A DNA stretch of 64,000 nucleotides from Gelidibacter salicanalis (GTDB taxonomy: Bacteria; Bacteroidota; Bacteroidia; Flavobacteriales; Flavobacteriaceae). Location of the stretch: positions 18,675 through 82,674 of the forward strand of contig NZ_JAEHJZ010000035.1 in assembly GCF_016469035.1 (NCBI RefSeq). The letters are read 5' to 3'. Position 1 is the stretch's first letter, and each line of letters begins with the position of its first letter. The notes under the pieces are model-generated. The model ran no database searches. It saw only the letters and a program-made list of their open reading frames with translations, and was not told the DNA's origin. Position numbers and translations under genes: made by a program. Shown piece by piece: positions 9,678-20,006 of this stretch.

Positions 9678-12125
9678 TTACTCCGTTCTCAAACTTTTTA
9701 CCGGATTCTCACGGGCAGTCGAGAGTGTTTTGACACTCATGATTACCAAAGCCAATACCATAATTCCTAACCCACTAATGGCAAAAATCCACCAACTCAA
9801 ATTGGTCTTATAAGCATAATCCTGCAACCAATTGTACAATCCATACCACGCTATAGGGGCGGCAATGGCAAAGGCCAAAAGTACAAGCACTAAAAAATCC
9901 TTACATAGCAATAGATTTAGCTGTGCCAATGAGGCTCCTAAAATCTTTCGGATCCCAATTTCCTTAACACGTCTTTCAGTAGTGTAAATGACCAATCCCA
10001 ACAGTCCGAGACAACTGATCAACACAGAAAGAATAGTAGCCCAATTGAGCAACTTAGTCATGCTACGTTCTTGTTGGTAAAACTTCGCAACTGTTTTGTC
10101 AATAAACTCCATTTTAAAATTTGACTCCGGATACACACTTTTCCAAGCGTCTTCGGCCTTGGCAATAGCAGTTGGCCAGTTTTCTGAATTGACCTGAGTT
10201 AACTGAAGATGGATGGTATTGAATTTGGAATAGCGCTTTCTGCTCCAATCGCCCACAAATGCCATCGGTTGAATTTTTGATTTTAAGGAACGCTGATTAA
10301 AATCTTCCATCACCCCAACAATGGGCACGGCATCTTCACCTTGACCAATAACTTTTCCTATAGCCTCCTTCGGATTTTTAAAACCCAATAATTGTCGGTA
10401 GGTGTCATTGATAATATATTCACGAATGGTATCATTGCGCAGTTGTCGTCCGGCCAAAAGAGTGATGTCGTACAAATTCAAATACTCATTATCACCATAT
10501 AGCAATTCCAGATCGGTACGAATTTCTTTTTTCCCATCCATGTAAACAACACTTGTTGCATGCACATTAAACGACGCTGGTGGCGAACCTCCTAGACTTA
10601 CTTTTTCTATTTGTGAAATGGTACTTAATTTTTGCAGCAGGACGTGTCGTTTTTCAATAGACCCATCCATCCACGGGGTTTTAATGTAAGTGATCGCCTC
10701 AGTTTTAAAACCCATATCCTTTTTCATTAAAAAATGAATCTGCCTTCCTACGGCAACTGTTGAGATAATAAAAACTTGGGCAATGATGAATTGAAAAACG
10801 ATCAATCCCTTTCTCAAGGAAATATGACTATTGGTTGAAAAAACACGATTTTTCAATACTGAAATCGGTTTAAAGGACGACAGCACCAACGCCGGGTAAA
10901 ATCCTGAAAGCAGACTAATAATAATGACCAAGAGTATAGCAAACGTGATGATTATGGGATCTGCAAACAAACCAAAATGAAGTCCGTCTGGAGTGAAATC
11001 GGCAAAGACCTTTAGCAATCCGACCGCCAAAACAAGAGATAACAGTGCCGAGATAAGGGTCAGCAAAAACGTTTCCCACAAGAATTGAAAAACCAATTGC
11101 TTTTTGGAGCTGCCCAAAGTTTTGCGAATCCCAATTTCTTTGGCACGCTGAGTGGCTTGGGCGGTATTCAGGTTTATAAAATTAATACATCCCAAAAGCA
11201 ATAAAAATGCGGCAATCCATAATAACCCCACCAATACTTTTTTGTTGGCCGTATATTCGGTAAAATCGAAGATGCCATAATTTTCGCCAAAATGAAGTTC
11301 ATTTAAGGGCTGCAAATAAAAATTGCGGTATTCGCTGTACTTATCTGCTTCTTTACTTTCATTTGTCTTGGCCAGTGCGTCCAATTGGCTCTGGACTTTT
11401 GCAAGGTTTTTTTTAGTATTGAGCTTTACAAAAAGTTGCACATTAGAACTTGTACTCCCCCAATTGTCGTTATAAAATTGCTCTTTCTTATAAGATTGCT
11501 TTGCCGTCTCCAAGGAAATAAATTCCGCAAAGGTAAAATCAGTGCGTTCCTTAAAATTGGCAACGATACCAGTAACCGTTGTAAAAACGGAATCGTCATA
11601 AATTAGCGTCTCCCCCAAGATGTCTTGATACTTTTTATTGGGAAAGTATTTTTTGGCCCGGGTTTTAGTCAGCACCACCTGATTAGGAGATGCCATGGCA
11701 GATTCTGGATGTCCCGCAAGCCATTCATAGTCTAAAAACTTGAGAAAATCAGGATCGGCAAAAATTACTTTTTCTGGATTATTATACGCTTTTGAAAAAC
11801 CAGCGTTCATGACCCGGCTGGGCTCTGAGGTAAAAAAAGCAGTTGACAACTGTAGTCCGGAAATATTTTCCTTTACTTCTGCAATTAATGGTACAGTCAC
11901 ACCATAATTATAGTTCTCACCTTCGGGCGAACTGTACACGGTTGTGATCCGATAGATCAAATCACTGTCTTTGTGAAAGCTATCAAAGGTAAAGTCGTAA
12001 TAAACCATGAGGCCAATTACAAAGGATGCACTTAAACCAATGGCCAAACTGATTACATTTATGAGTGAAAACAGTTTGTTTTTGGAGATGTTCCGCCACG
12101 CTATTTTGAAATAGTTCTTAATCAT
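9678..12125 (-). CDS. ABC transporter permease, FtsX/MacB type
   Basis: An 815-residue paralogue of the flanking permeases with the same order: N-terminal helix (FSLINVISLAIGLSASFVIG), periplasmic domain, FtsX core with AKEIGIRKTLGSS, second periplasmic domain, C-terminal FtsX core with VKEIGIRKILGAS, and the tail ENPVKSLRTE. The gap to the upstream gene is 17 bp and to the next about 47 bp, so one operon is likely. Why the cluster needs several permeases is not shown by the sequence; they may pair in different combinations or have different substrates. Confidence 0.9.
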   Translation of the reverse strand: MIKNYFKIAWRNISKNKLFSLINVISLAIGLSASFVIGLMVYYDFTFDSFHKDSDLIYRITTVYSSPEGENYNYGVTVPLIAEVKENISGLQLSTAFFTSEPSRVMNAGFSKAYNNPEKVIFADPDFLKFLDYEWLAGHPESAMASPNQVVLTKTRAKKYFPNKKYQDILGETLIYDDSVFTTVTGIVANFKERTDFTFAEFISLETAKQSYKKEQFYNDNWGSTSSNVQLFVKLNTKKNLAKVQSQLDALAKTNESKEADKYSEYRNFYLQPLNELHFGENYGIFDFTEYTANKKVLVGLLWIAAFLLLLGCINFINLNTAQATQRAKEIGIRKTLGSSKKQLVFQFLWETFLLTLISALLSLVLAVGLLKVFADFTPDGLHFGLFADPIIITFAILLVIIISLLSGFYPALVLSSFKPISVLKNRVFSTNSHISLRKGLIVFQFIIAQVFIISTVAVGRQIHFLMKKDMGFKTEAITYIKTPWMDGSIEKRHVLLQKLSTISQIEKVSLGGSPPASFNVHATSVVYMDGKKEIRTDLELLYGDNEYLNLYDITLLAGRQLRNDTIREYIINDTYRQLLGFKNPKEAIGKVIGQGEDAVPIVGVMEDFNQRSLKSKIQPMAFVGDWSRKRYSKFNTIHLQLTQVNSENWPTAIAKAEDAWKSVYPESNFKMEFIDKTVAKFYQQERSMTKLLNWATILSVLISCLGLLGLVIYTTERRVKEIGIRKILGASLAQLNLLLCKDFLVLVLLAFAIAAPIAWYGLYNWLQDYAYKTNLSWWIFAISGLGIMVLALVIMSVKTLSTARENPVKSLRTE

Positions 12126-12142
12126 TTCACTGTATTTTAAAA

Positions 12143-14575
12143 TTATTCTGTCCTCAAACTTTTTACGGGGTTCGCAATGGCTGCCTTAATACTTTGGTAA
12201 CTTACCGTGAGTATGGCAATGATGATCACCAAAAAGGCTGCGAACGCCAATATCTCCCAACTGATTTGAATACGATAGGAGAAATCCTGCAACCACAAAT
12301 TCATAACATACCACCCTAAGGGTAATGCGATTGCTGTGGCAATGGCTACCAATTTTAGAAAATCTGTGGTCAGCCCAAAAGTGATCTGGCTCACGCTCGC
12401 TCCCAGCACTTTTCTAACCCCTATCTCCTTGGTTCTTTTTTGGGCATTGAATGATGCCAAACCAAATAGGCCTAAACACGCAATGAAAATCGATAGGGTG
12501 GTAAATATGATGAAAATACGACCTAAACGTTGTTCGGCATCATAGGTGGTATTGAAGGCATCGTCCATAAAGCGATAGTTAAAAGGTTGACCAGGAGCTC
12601 GCTTTTTCCAGAGGCTTTCAATACTTGAGATGACTCCTGAATAGTCATCTGATTTTAATTTAATGGCCATTGATCCCGATGATTTATTTAAGAAGAGCCC
12701 CACTGCGCCTATATGTTCATGCATGGATTCATAATGAAAATTTTTAACGACCCCTATAATTATGTAAAGCACAATATCATTAGGACCGTTAACCTCTGAA
12801 ATTCTAGTTCCCAACGCTTTTTGGGCATCTAAATTAAGATGTATTAATGTGGACTCATTTATGATGACTGCTGAAGAATCTGCGACAGATTGATTGTTGA
12901 AATCACGACCCGCAATAAGCTCTAAACTTAAGGTGCGGATGTAATCAGGATCAACACCCCACTCCTGCATTTGGATCGCATTTTGTTGTTCGGTGTCACC
13001 TTCCTGAAAAAACGAACTGTCAGCACGGCTGGATGGTGTAGGCATAAAATTACTCAACGTTGCACTTTGCACAGCGCTCAATTGGAGGACTTCCTCCTTA
13101 AAGTAACTTAACTGATCTCCAGCAGCGTAGGTGTCATTGATAAGCAAAACTTGTTCTTTATTGAAACCCAGATCTTTATTCTGAATAAATTCCAGTTGAT
13201 GAAATACGACCAAAGTCCCAACAATCAAAAACACAGATACAGCAAATTGAAACACCACCAAGGTGCTTCTAACAACTCCACCTCCAACGTTGTTTTGCCC
13301 ACCTCCTTTAAGGGTATCGACTGGCTTGAACCGCGACATAAAAAATGCTGGATAGCTGCCTGAAAAAAGCCCTAACACTACTGTTACAGAGATGATTATT
13401 AACCAAAACAGAGGATTAGTCACCGGTAATACTATTGACTTATTGGAAAGGTCATTAAAAAACGGAAGTGCAATAAAGCTTATGATTAGAGCCAAGAGCA
13501 TCGAAACGAATGAAATAAGTCCTGATTCTGTTAGGAACTGCGTAACCAATTCTTTTTTATTGGATCCTAGCGTTTTACGGATGCCTACTTCTTTTGCCCG
13601 TTTTAGAGAATGCGCTGTAGAAAGGTTCATAAAATTGACGCAGGCAAGAAAAATGAGAAACAAACCTATGAATGATAAAATATAAACATTTTGAATACTC
13701 CCATTGGAGCTCAATTCAGTATTGCGATCTGAATGGAGGTGTATATCCGTAAGGGGCAGGGTGTAGTAACGGACATAGTTACCAGAAGCTTCAAAAGATG
13801 CTTTAGTTATCCCTGGAAACACCTTTTGGGCCCATGGTACCATATACTTTTCAAACATACCAGACAACTGTACCTGAAAATTATCGAGATTGGTATCAGG
13901 CCTTAATTTGACAAACGTAAAATAGTTGAGACTGCCCCAAATATCCTCTCGAGAACCAATATTACCAGCCATTGCCATAAAGACACTATGATCTCTTAAA
14001 AAAGAATTTTTTGGCAAATCATCTATGATCCCTGTAACGATATACGTGTCTTCGTTGTTCAACAATAGGCTCTGACCAATGGCGTTCTTTTTTCCAAAAT
14101 GTTTTTCTGCTACTGATTTTGTCAAAACCAATGTATTGACTTCCTTTAGTGCGGTTCTTTGGTCTCCATAAAGAAGGTCAATTCCAAAAACTTTGAAAAA
14201 AGTAGAATCAACAAAAGTGGCACCCCGCTCTTTTGTATTGGTAGACTCTTCGCTACTCCTCATCAAAATATGACCCCGATCCCTAAATCTGACCGTACTT
14301 TCAACTTCTGCAAAATCCTGTTCCATTGCAGCGGCCATTGGCGGAGCTGCTTCAGATGACTTACGCTCTGAGCCCCCAAATTTGATATCGGTATCAATTC
14401 TATAAATACGATCAGCATCTGCGAACATCTTATCATAGCTCAGTTCATCATAGATATACAAGGCGATTAATAAGCTGCCAGCCATACCTATTGCCAAACC
14501 AAACATATTGATCAAGCTAAAAAATGGCTGCTTTTTTAAACTTCTAAATGCTATTTTAATATGATTCCTAAACAT
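12143..14575 (-). CDS. ABC transporter permease, FtsX/MacB type
   Basis: An 810-residue permease, the first of the tandem set after the ATPase gene. N-terminal FRSLKKQPFFSLINMFGLAIG, FtsX cores with AKEVGIRKTLGSN (about residue 320) and TKEIGVRKVLGAS (about 725), two periplasmic MacB_PCD-like domains between, and the tail ANPVKSLRTE. The coupling-helix motifs are intact in both halves. It begins 54 bp downstream of the ATPase stop. Its divergence from the other two is large, so the tandem set is old rather than a recent duplication. Confidence 0.9.
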   Translation of the reverse strand: MFRNHIKIAFRSLKKQPFFSLINMFGLAIGMAGSLLIALYIYDELSYDKMFADADRIYRIDTDIKFGGSERKSSEAAPPMAAAMEQDFAEVESTVRFRDRGHILMRSSEESTNTKERGATFVDSTFFKVFGIDLLYGDQRTALKEVNTLVLTKSVAEKHFGKKNAIGQSLLLNNEDTYIVTGIIDDLPKNSFLRDHSVFMAMAGNIGSREDIWGSLNYFTFVKLRPDTNLDNFQVQLSGMFEKYMVPWAQKVFPGITKASFEASGNYVRYYTLPLTDIHLHSDRNTELSSNGSIQNVYILSFIGLFLIFLACVNFMNLSTAHSLKRAKEVGIRKTLGSNKKELVTQFLTESGLISFVSMLLALIISFIALPFFNDLSNKSIVLPVTNPLFWLIIISVTVVLGLFSGSYPAFFMSRFKPVDTLKGGGQNNVGGGVVRSTLVVFQFAVSVFLIVGTLVVFHQLEFIQNKDLGFNKEQVLLINDTYAAGDQLSYFKEEVLQLSAVQSATLSNFMPTPSSRADSSFFQEGDTEQQNAIQMQEWGVDPDYIRTLSLELIAGRDFNNQSVADSSAVIINESTLIHLNLDAQKALGTRISEVNGPNDIVLYIIIGVVKNFHYESMHEHIGAVGLFLNKSSGSMAIKLKSDDYSGVISSIESLWKKRAPGQPFNYRFMDDAFNTTYDAEQRLGRIFIIFTTLSIFIACLGLFGLASFNAQKRTKEIGVRKVLGASVSQITFGLTTDFLKLVAIATAIALPLGWYVMNLWLQDFSYRIQISWEILAFAAFLVIIIAILTVSYQSIKAAIANPVKSLRTE

Positions 14576-14629
14576 GATTGTTCATTTTTTGATTGATGAT
14601 GTAAAATCTACTAGCTTTAAATTAGAGAG

Positions 14630-15349
14630 CTAATTTGTAATTTCCGCTTTGTTGGGTTGAGGCATTTTATAATCCGCCAAAATATTTTCAGTAACCTTTT
14701 GTCCATCCAACATTCTAATAATCCGATGGCTGTATTTGGCATCGTGTTCACTGTGGGTTACCATGATGATGGTGGTTCCCGCCTCGTTCAATTCGGTCAA
14801 CAAGCTCATCACTTCATTCCCGTTGCTACTGTCTAAGTTTCCTGTGGGTTCATCGGCGAGAATTAGTTTGGGGTTGTTCACCACAGCTCTGGCAACCGCC
14901 ACACGCTGCTGCTGCCCACCTGAGAGTTGCTGCGGAAAGTGTTTTCTACGGTGCATGATTTGCATTTTTTCAAGAACTGCCTCTACCCGCTCCTTTCTTT
15001 CGGCAGATTTGACACCCGTGTAAATCAGGGGCAGTTCTACGTTTTCAAAAACGGTGAGTTCATCTATAAGATTAAAACTTTGGAAGACGAAGCCAATATT
15101 ATGCTTGCGCAGCTCGGCACGCTTACGTTCATTGAAACCTGATACTTCGATGCCATTAAACACAAAACTGCCACCATCTGAATCATCCAGAAGCCCTAAA
15201 ATATTGAGCAACGTCGATTTTCCACAGCCTGAAGGTCCCATTATCGCAACAAACTCACCGCTATTTACGCTAAATGACAATTTGTTAAGGGCGATCGTTC
15301 GGACTTCTTCTGTGGCGTAATACTTTTCTAAATCGGTTATTTTTATCAT
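14630..15349 (-). CDS. ABC transporter ATP-binding protein (LolD/MacB-type)
   Basis: A 239-residue ATPase that powers the permeases downstream. It shows Walker A GPSGCGKST (about 38-46), Q-loop in GFVFQSFNLIDELTV, signature LSGGQQQRVAVARA (about 140), Walker B LILADEPTGNLD and the H-loop VTHSEHD. The QQQR variant of the signature region and the short C-terminus are typical of the LolD/MacB branch. It is cytosolic and associates with the inner membrane. It is 133 bp downstream of the adaptor gene and 54 bp upstream of the first permease; co-transcription is likely. Confidence 0.95.
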   Translation of the reverse strand: MIKITDLEKYYATEEVRTIALNKLSFSVNSGEFVAIMGPSGCGKSTLLNILGLLDDSDGGSFVFNGIEVSGFNERKRAELRKHNIGFVFQSFNLIDELTVFENVELPLIYTGVKSAERKERVEAVLEKMQIMHRRKHFPQQLSGGQQQRVAVARAVVNNPKLILADEPTGNLDSSNGNEVMSLLTELNEAGTTIIMVTHSEHDAKYSHRIIRMLDGQKVTENILADYKMPQPNKAEITN

Positions 15350-15481
15350 GGTTATATGGGTTATCTTTGTTATTGGTTTTTTGTTTGAGTTTAGCTGTTA
15401 TCACTTTTATGCGCTTCAAATTAGACCTGCCAGCGATTGTTTTTTACCCCACAATGGCAACTAATCGTTAAGAGGGTTCTA

Positions 15482-16734
15482 TCAATCCTTCAATATGAGT
15501 TCCTGAACATCGCCATAATTATCATAGCTGCTCGTGATTACTTTGTCACCTGGCTCGAGTCCGCTCAAAACTTCATAATATTCTGTATTCTGACTGCCCA
15601 GTGTGATATCTACTTTATAGGCGGTATCGCCATTGTCATTGATCTTAAAGATCCAGTTGCCCCCAGTTTGCTGAAAAAAACCGCCCTTCGGAATCAAAAC
15701 TGCTTGTTTTTCATCGCTTGAAGCAAGTCGTATCTGCAAAGTCTGCCCACGACGGATGCCTTCAGGAACTGCTTCTTCAAATTGCATATCTACTTGAAAC
15801 CGGCCATTGGTAACCTGAGTGTACACTTTTTTGATACTCAGACTGAAACTCTTTCCGTTAACACTGAATGTTCCTGTTTGTCCATTATAGATACGCGAAA
15901 TATAATGTTCGTCAATATCGGCGCGTACCTTAAATCCGCTCAACACATCGATTTGCCCCAAACGTTCCCCTTTGTTTTTAGATTGGCCAATTTCAGCATC
16001 CAATGACGTCAATTGACCATCAACTGGTGCTTTCACCACCAAATCTGCGACTTTTCTGCGCATCAATTCCAATGCATTTTGGGTGCGGGCATAACTACTT
16101 TGTACTTGATTTTCTCCTGTTTTACAGCAATGGAATCTTGACTTAATATCTGTTTGGACAATTGCATGCGTTCTTTTTGATAATCGTATTCGTTTTTTGC
16201 CTTGATCAAATCCTGCCTGCCAATAGCTTTCTTTTCGTATAATTTGCTGTTAAGATCATAAACCCTTTTGGCTTCTATTAACCCACTCTCCACATCTGTA
16301 TTTTGATTGAGTTTATTAATGGTGTTTTGGCGCGCAGCGTTTTGTGAAATTTGCATTTGGGTCAAAAGATTGTACACTTGGGTTTCTTGATTGATCAGGC
16401 TCAACTCTAAATCGGTATTAGACAATCTTAAAATAGGGTCTCCTTTTTTTAGGATGGCACCGTCTTCAACAAATTTCTCTTCTACGCGCCCACCTTCCAA
16501 AGCATCCAAATAAATAGTAGTAATGGGCAGCACTATTCCGTTGACGGGAATATTTTCCTGAAAAACGCCCTTTTCAACTGTATTGATACTGATGCGTTCC
16601 TTTTCCACATTAAGCTTTGAACCGCCCATTGAAGATAGCACCACAAAAACGATGAGTGCCACTAAAAGAATAATTCCCCCTATAATGAGTAGTTTTTGAG
16701 TTGAAAATCGTTTTTTTTCCAGTTGGATGTCCAT
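15482..16734 (-). pseudogene. HlyD/MacA-type efflux adaptor, split by a frameshift
   Basis: The first reading frame (16734 to ~16110) gives a membrane anchor (LLIIGGIILLVALIVFVVLSS), a biotinyl-lipoyl half (GGRVEEKFVEDGAILKKGDP) and a coiled-coil hairpin. The second (16100 to 15482) resumes with SSYARTQNALELMRRKVADL, the returning lipoyl half (VKAPVDGQLTSLDAEIGQS), beta-barrel and membrane-proximal domain, ending normally. The switch lies at the AAAA run (complement of 16110-16113); one extra A would restore a single 417-codon adaptor. It may be a real inactivating deletion or a sequencing error in a homopolymer. The protein would bridge the inner-membrane permease to an outer-membrane channel. 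Confidence 0.85.
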
Positions 16735-16774
16735 ATACTATCTTGGTTTTCATGTAATATATATTGAATATAAT

Positions 16775-16791
16775 GCCAAAAACGCAACCAA
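16775..16791 (-). promoter_or_regulatory. Possible sigma-54-like promoter of the efflux operon
   Basis: On the minus strand, TTGGTTGCGTTTTTGGCA resembles the -24/-12 pattern (TTGGCAC-N5-TTGC), but the GG and GC are 11 rather than 10 bp apart, so the match is imperfect. It lies about 40 bp upstream of the adaptor ATG and downstream of two repeats likely to bind an NtrC-type activator, which is the expected layout. Confidence 0.35.
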
Positions 16792-16830
16792 CTCATTAAC
16801 AGCTGTTTATTGTTATAATGAAATAATCAA

Positions 16831-16870
16831 CTGTTCGGTATTGATACACTTCCTGTTCGATCTTGATACA
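16831..16870. promoter_or_regulatory. Two 18-bp direct repeats, likely response-regulator sites
   Basis: CTGTTCGGTATTGATACA (16831-16848) and CTGTTCGATCTTGATACA (16853-16870) match at 15 of 18 positions and start 22 bp apart, about two helical turns. They sit between the divergent efflux operon and the NtrC-type gene, 40-95 bp upstream of the putative sigma-54 element. This is the arrangement expected of upstream activating sites for that regulator. Confidence 0.65.
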
Positions 16871-16940
16871 TTAATTTTAATTCTAAATAATGAATTCAGA
16901 ATTTGTCCATAAAAGACTTGAATTTATTAATATTGTAGTT

Positions 16941-18284
16941 ATGCTACTCCACAATGCCAAAATACTAGTTGTTGATGACGATGAGGATGTTCTTATCGCC
17001 CTTCGTCTTTTACTAAAATCAAAAGTAAAAGAAGTGCTGACCACCAAAAATCCAAATACCATCCTCAGTCTGATGCAGGAACACGCTTTTGACCTAGTCA
17101 TCTTAGACATGAATTTTAACAGCCTGGTCAATACAGGCAACGAGGGCATCTTTTGGCTGAACAAAATAAAGAAACAGAAACCGGAGATCGAGATTATTCT
17201 CATTACTGCTTATGGCGATATTGACTTGGCCATACGGTCTTTAAAAGAAGGCGCTTCAGATTTTATCGTGAAGCCATGGCAAAACACCAAAATTCTGGAA
17301 ACCGTTAGTGAACATGTTGAAAAACAGAAAAGGAAGCAGCCCAAAAAACTTCAATTGGATACCAACAACCAAATTATAGGAGAAAGTGAATGCATGCAAA
17401 ATGTGTTTGTCAAATTGCACAAAGTAGCACCAACAGATGCAAATATTCTAATTTTAGGCGAAAACGGCACAGGTAAAGACCTTATTGCCAGAGCCATTCA
17501 CGATAATTCCCTTCGAAAAGACAAGCCATTTGTAAAAGTAGATGTGGGCTCCTTAACGGATACACTTTTTGAAAGTGAACTTTTCGGGTACAAAAAAGGT
17601 GCTTTTACCGATGCGCGGGAAGATCGGCAAGGTCGCTTTGAATCTGCTCAAGGTGGCACTCTTTTTTTGGATGAGATCGGGAATATCACCCTAAGACAGC
17701 AAGCAAAATTATTAACCGTGTTACAGAACAGGCAAGTGACACCATTAGGTGCCAATCAGCCCATTCCTATTGATATACGATTGATTTGCGCCACCAATGT
17801 ATCCATTAAAGATCTGGCAGATGAAGACCGTTTTAGAAAAGATCTCATCTATCGTATCAATACGGTAGACATAATGATTCCGCCTTTGCGGGAACGCGGT
17901 TCAGACATCGGTTTACTCGCTAACTATTTTGTTGATTTTTATGTTGAAAAATATGGCAAGAACACTATTAGCCTGTCTGCAGAATTTCTACAAAAACTGA
18001 AAAGTCATCATTTCAGTGGCAATGTGCGCGAATTGCAATATGCTTTGGAACGCGCCATTATTATGGCTGAACATCAGACTCTGGACGCTGAAGATCTAAC
18101 GTTTTCAGCTATTGAACAACCACATGTGCCGGTGGATAAAAACGAAACCAATCTGGATGCGCTCGAAAAAAACACCATACTTACGGTCATTGAGAAAAAC
18201 AACGGAAACATTTCTAAATCTGCCAAAGAATTAGGTATTACCCGAGCCGCCCTCTACCGAAGACTCCATAAATATGACCTATAA
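16941..18284 (+). CDS. NtrC-type sigma-54-dependent response regulator
   Basis: An N-terminal receiver (KILVVDDDEDV; phospho-acceptor in DLVILDMNF; ITAYG; VKPW), a central AAA+ sigma-54-activation domain (LGENGTGKD Walker A; FESELFGYKKGAFTDA carrying the GAFTGA loop as GAFTDA; GGTLFLDEIG Walker B), and a C-terminal Fis-type helix-turn-helix (GNISKSAKELGITRAALYRR). An upstream in-frame ATG at 16890 would add 17 unconserved residues; the ATG at 16941 fits the receiver start. The gene overlaps the kinase gene by 11 nt. It probably activates the divergent efflux operon in response to an envelope signal. The GAFTDA variant (G to D) is a common tolerated change in Bacteroidota. Confidence 0.93.
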   Translation: MLLHNAKILVVDDDEDVLIALRLLLKSKVKEVLTTKNPNTILSLMQEHAFDLVILDMNFNSLVNTGNEGIFWLNKIKKQKPEIEIILITAYGDIDLAIRSLKEGASDFIVKPWQNTKILETVSEHVEKQKRKQPKKLQLDTNNQIIGESECMQNVFVKLHKVAPTDANILILGENGTGKDLIARAIHDNSLRKDKPFVKVDVGSLTDTLFESELFGYKKGAFTDAREDRQGRFESAQGGTLFLDEIGNITLRQQAKLLTVLQNRQVTPLGANQPIPIDIRLICATNVSIKDLADEDRFRKDLIYRINTVDIMIPPLRERGSDIGLLANYFVDFYVEKYGKNTISLSAEFLQKLKSHHFSGNVRELQYALERAIIMAEHQTLDAEDLTFSAIEQPHVPVDKNETNLDALEKNTILTVIEKNNGNISKSAKELGITRAALYRRLHKYDL

Positions 18285-19617
18285 GAGTTATTTAGCTGCG
18301 CTTACAATTCGAGTTATTGGATTGCTCATTGCTTTAACGCTCTTAGCTTTTGGGATGGTATCCTTCCACACTTATGCCATTATTGGCGGTGTTCTTTTAT
18401 CAATAATTGCGGTGTATGGTTTGTATCGCTTTGTGATCAAACGCTTTTTGGAAGTAGATGATTTTTTCGAATCGGTAAAATACCGCGACTTTTCAAGATG
18501 GTTTGTAGAAACTAAAGGTTCTCAGGACATTCGTGAACTGCACAAAGGTTTTAATTTGGTCAATAAAACCATAAAAAAGATTGATAGTGAACGTCAGGCA
18601 CAATTTGTTTATCTACAGAAAATATTGGAGATGGTCAACATTGGAATTATCGCTTATAATGTAGAAAGTGGCGATGTGCTATGGACAAACGATTCCTTTT
18701 TAAAGACCCTCGATTTTCCGGCGTTTAAAAATATCCAGTTCGTTGAAAAAAGACGTCCAAAAATCTATGACGAATTATTTGAAACCTACCATTCCAATAC
18801 GGCATCTGTGACTTTAGAAATGCGACAGGAAAGCCTAAAAGTTCTTATTTCTGATACTGTGTTTGAAATGGAAGAACATTCATTTAAACTTATTGTACTT
18901 CAAAATATAGAAGAAACCCTTAATAGAAACGAAAGTGAAGCCTGGAAGAAACTGTTGAGCGTGATGACACATGAAATCATGAACAGCATCGCACCCATTA
19001 CCTCCTTGGCCGAAACACTTCAGAAAAATGTGCAGGAGTCCATGGAAAATTCACCGCAGGAACCATTGGAGTTGGAGGATATCAATGCTGGTTTGAATAG
19101 TATAAAAAAAAGAAGTGAAGGTTTAATGAAATTTGCCAAAACCTATCGGAGCCTTAACAAAGTCACTCATGTTAACAAAACAAAAGTTAAAGCCTCCGTG
19201 CTGTTCAACAGTATAAACGAATTGATGAAACCTTCATTGGAAGATAAGGAGGTTTCGCTGATCTTTAAATTGGAGGATCCCCATCTCACCTTTGAGCTTG
19301 ATACTTACCTTATTGAACAAGTACTCATCAACCTTATTTTAAATGCAATTGACGCTACTGACGCTATTTCACAGCCACAGATCATTGTAACCGCGAACCA
19401 CAGTCACAAGGGTACCGGGCAAATAAAGGTGACAGACAACGGCAGCGGTATCCCAACAGAAATAATGGACAGTATTTTCGTGCCTTTTTTCAGCACTAAG
19501 AAGACGGGTAGCGGCATAGGCCTGAGCCTTTGTAAACAGATTATGTTATTGCATAGTGGAAAGATTCAACTGCATAGCATTGAAGGCGAAGGGACGGTGG
19601 TCAGCCTACTTTTTTAA
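18274..19617 (+). CDS. Sensor histidine kinase, partner of the NtrC-type regulator
   Basis: 447 residues. Two N-terminal membrane helices (about 8-25 and 32-50) with almost no periplasmic loop, a HAMP/PAS-like linker (about 50-210), the phospho-acceptor box MTHEIMNSIAPI near residue 232, and a HATPase_c domain with N-box LILNAIDA, G1 DNGSGIP and G2 KTGSGIGLSL at the end. The short loop suggests it senses membrane or cytoplasmic signals rather than a periplasmic ligand. It overlaps the regulator gene, so the two form an ordinary two-component pair. Confidence 0.92.
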   Translation: MTYKSYLAALTIRVIGLLIALTLLAFGMVSFHTYAIIGGVLLSIIAVYGLYRFVIKRFLEVDDFFESVKYRDFSRWFVETKGSQDIRELHKGFNLVNKTIKKIDSERQAQFVYLQKILEMVNIGIIAYNVESGDVLWTNDSFLKTLDFPAFKNIQFVEKRRPKIYDELFETYHSNTASVTLEMRQESLKVLISDTVFEMEEHSFKLIVLQNIEETLNRNESEAWKKLLSVMTHEIMNSIAPITSLAETLQKNVQESMENSPQEPLELEDINAGLNSIKKRSEGLMKFAKTYRSLNKVTHVNKTKVKASVLFNSINELMKPSLEDKEVSLIFKLEDPHLTFELDTYLIEQVLINLILNAIDATDAISQPQIIVTANHSHKGTGQIKVTDNGSGIPTEIMDSIFVPFFSTKKTGSGIGLSLCKQIMLLHSGKIQLHSIEGEGTVVSLLF

Positions 19618-20006
19618 ATATATTCTTCAAAAAAAATCCAATTAATAACTTAAATACTAAAATCGTATTAGCTTTTTGTGATGCGCTGTTCTTGACGATT
19701 CTAAGTCAGCTTATTGAATATATCTTCAGTTACAGGAAGCCATTAAACTCTGGCTCCAAGACTTTATAACTAAGTAGAATTCGAATAAAACGCAATGCAT
19801 TGTAATGTCTTTCCATGTCCTCAAAACTTAAGTGTAATTTCCATTCACATTTAATGCATTAGAAAAATATATCCTATAAATAAATTTTCTATTTTAGAGC
19901 TTAAAAAGAGCGAGATTGAATTTTAAAATGTACGTTTCATTTGAGGAAACTTTCCTTTTAAAAATACAACATCTTTGTAATAGCATTAACATCATACCCG
20001 AAAACA
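19618..20006. other. Intergenic region, no gene seen
   Basis: 389 bp of AT-rich sequence between the kinase gene and a lipoprotein gene. I see no ORF of interest, no strong hairpin and no repeat-family member. The sequence just before 20007 (about 19950-19990) should carry the lipoprotein promoter; a partial -7-like ATCTTTG occurs near 19971. Confidence 0.5.

Noticed and set aside
16090-16120. Programmed -1 frameshift in the adaptor gene
   Set aside because: No X-XXY-YYZ heptamer and no clear downstream stem-loop; a lost base in an A run is simpler.
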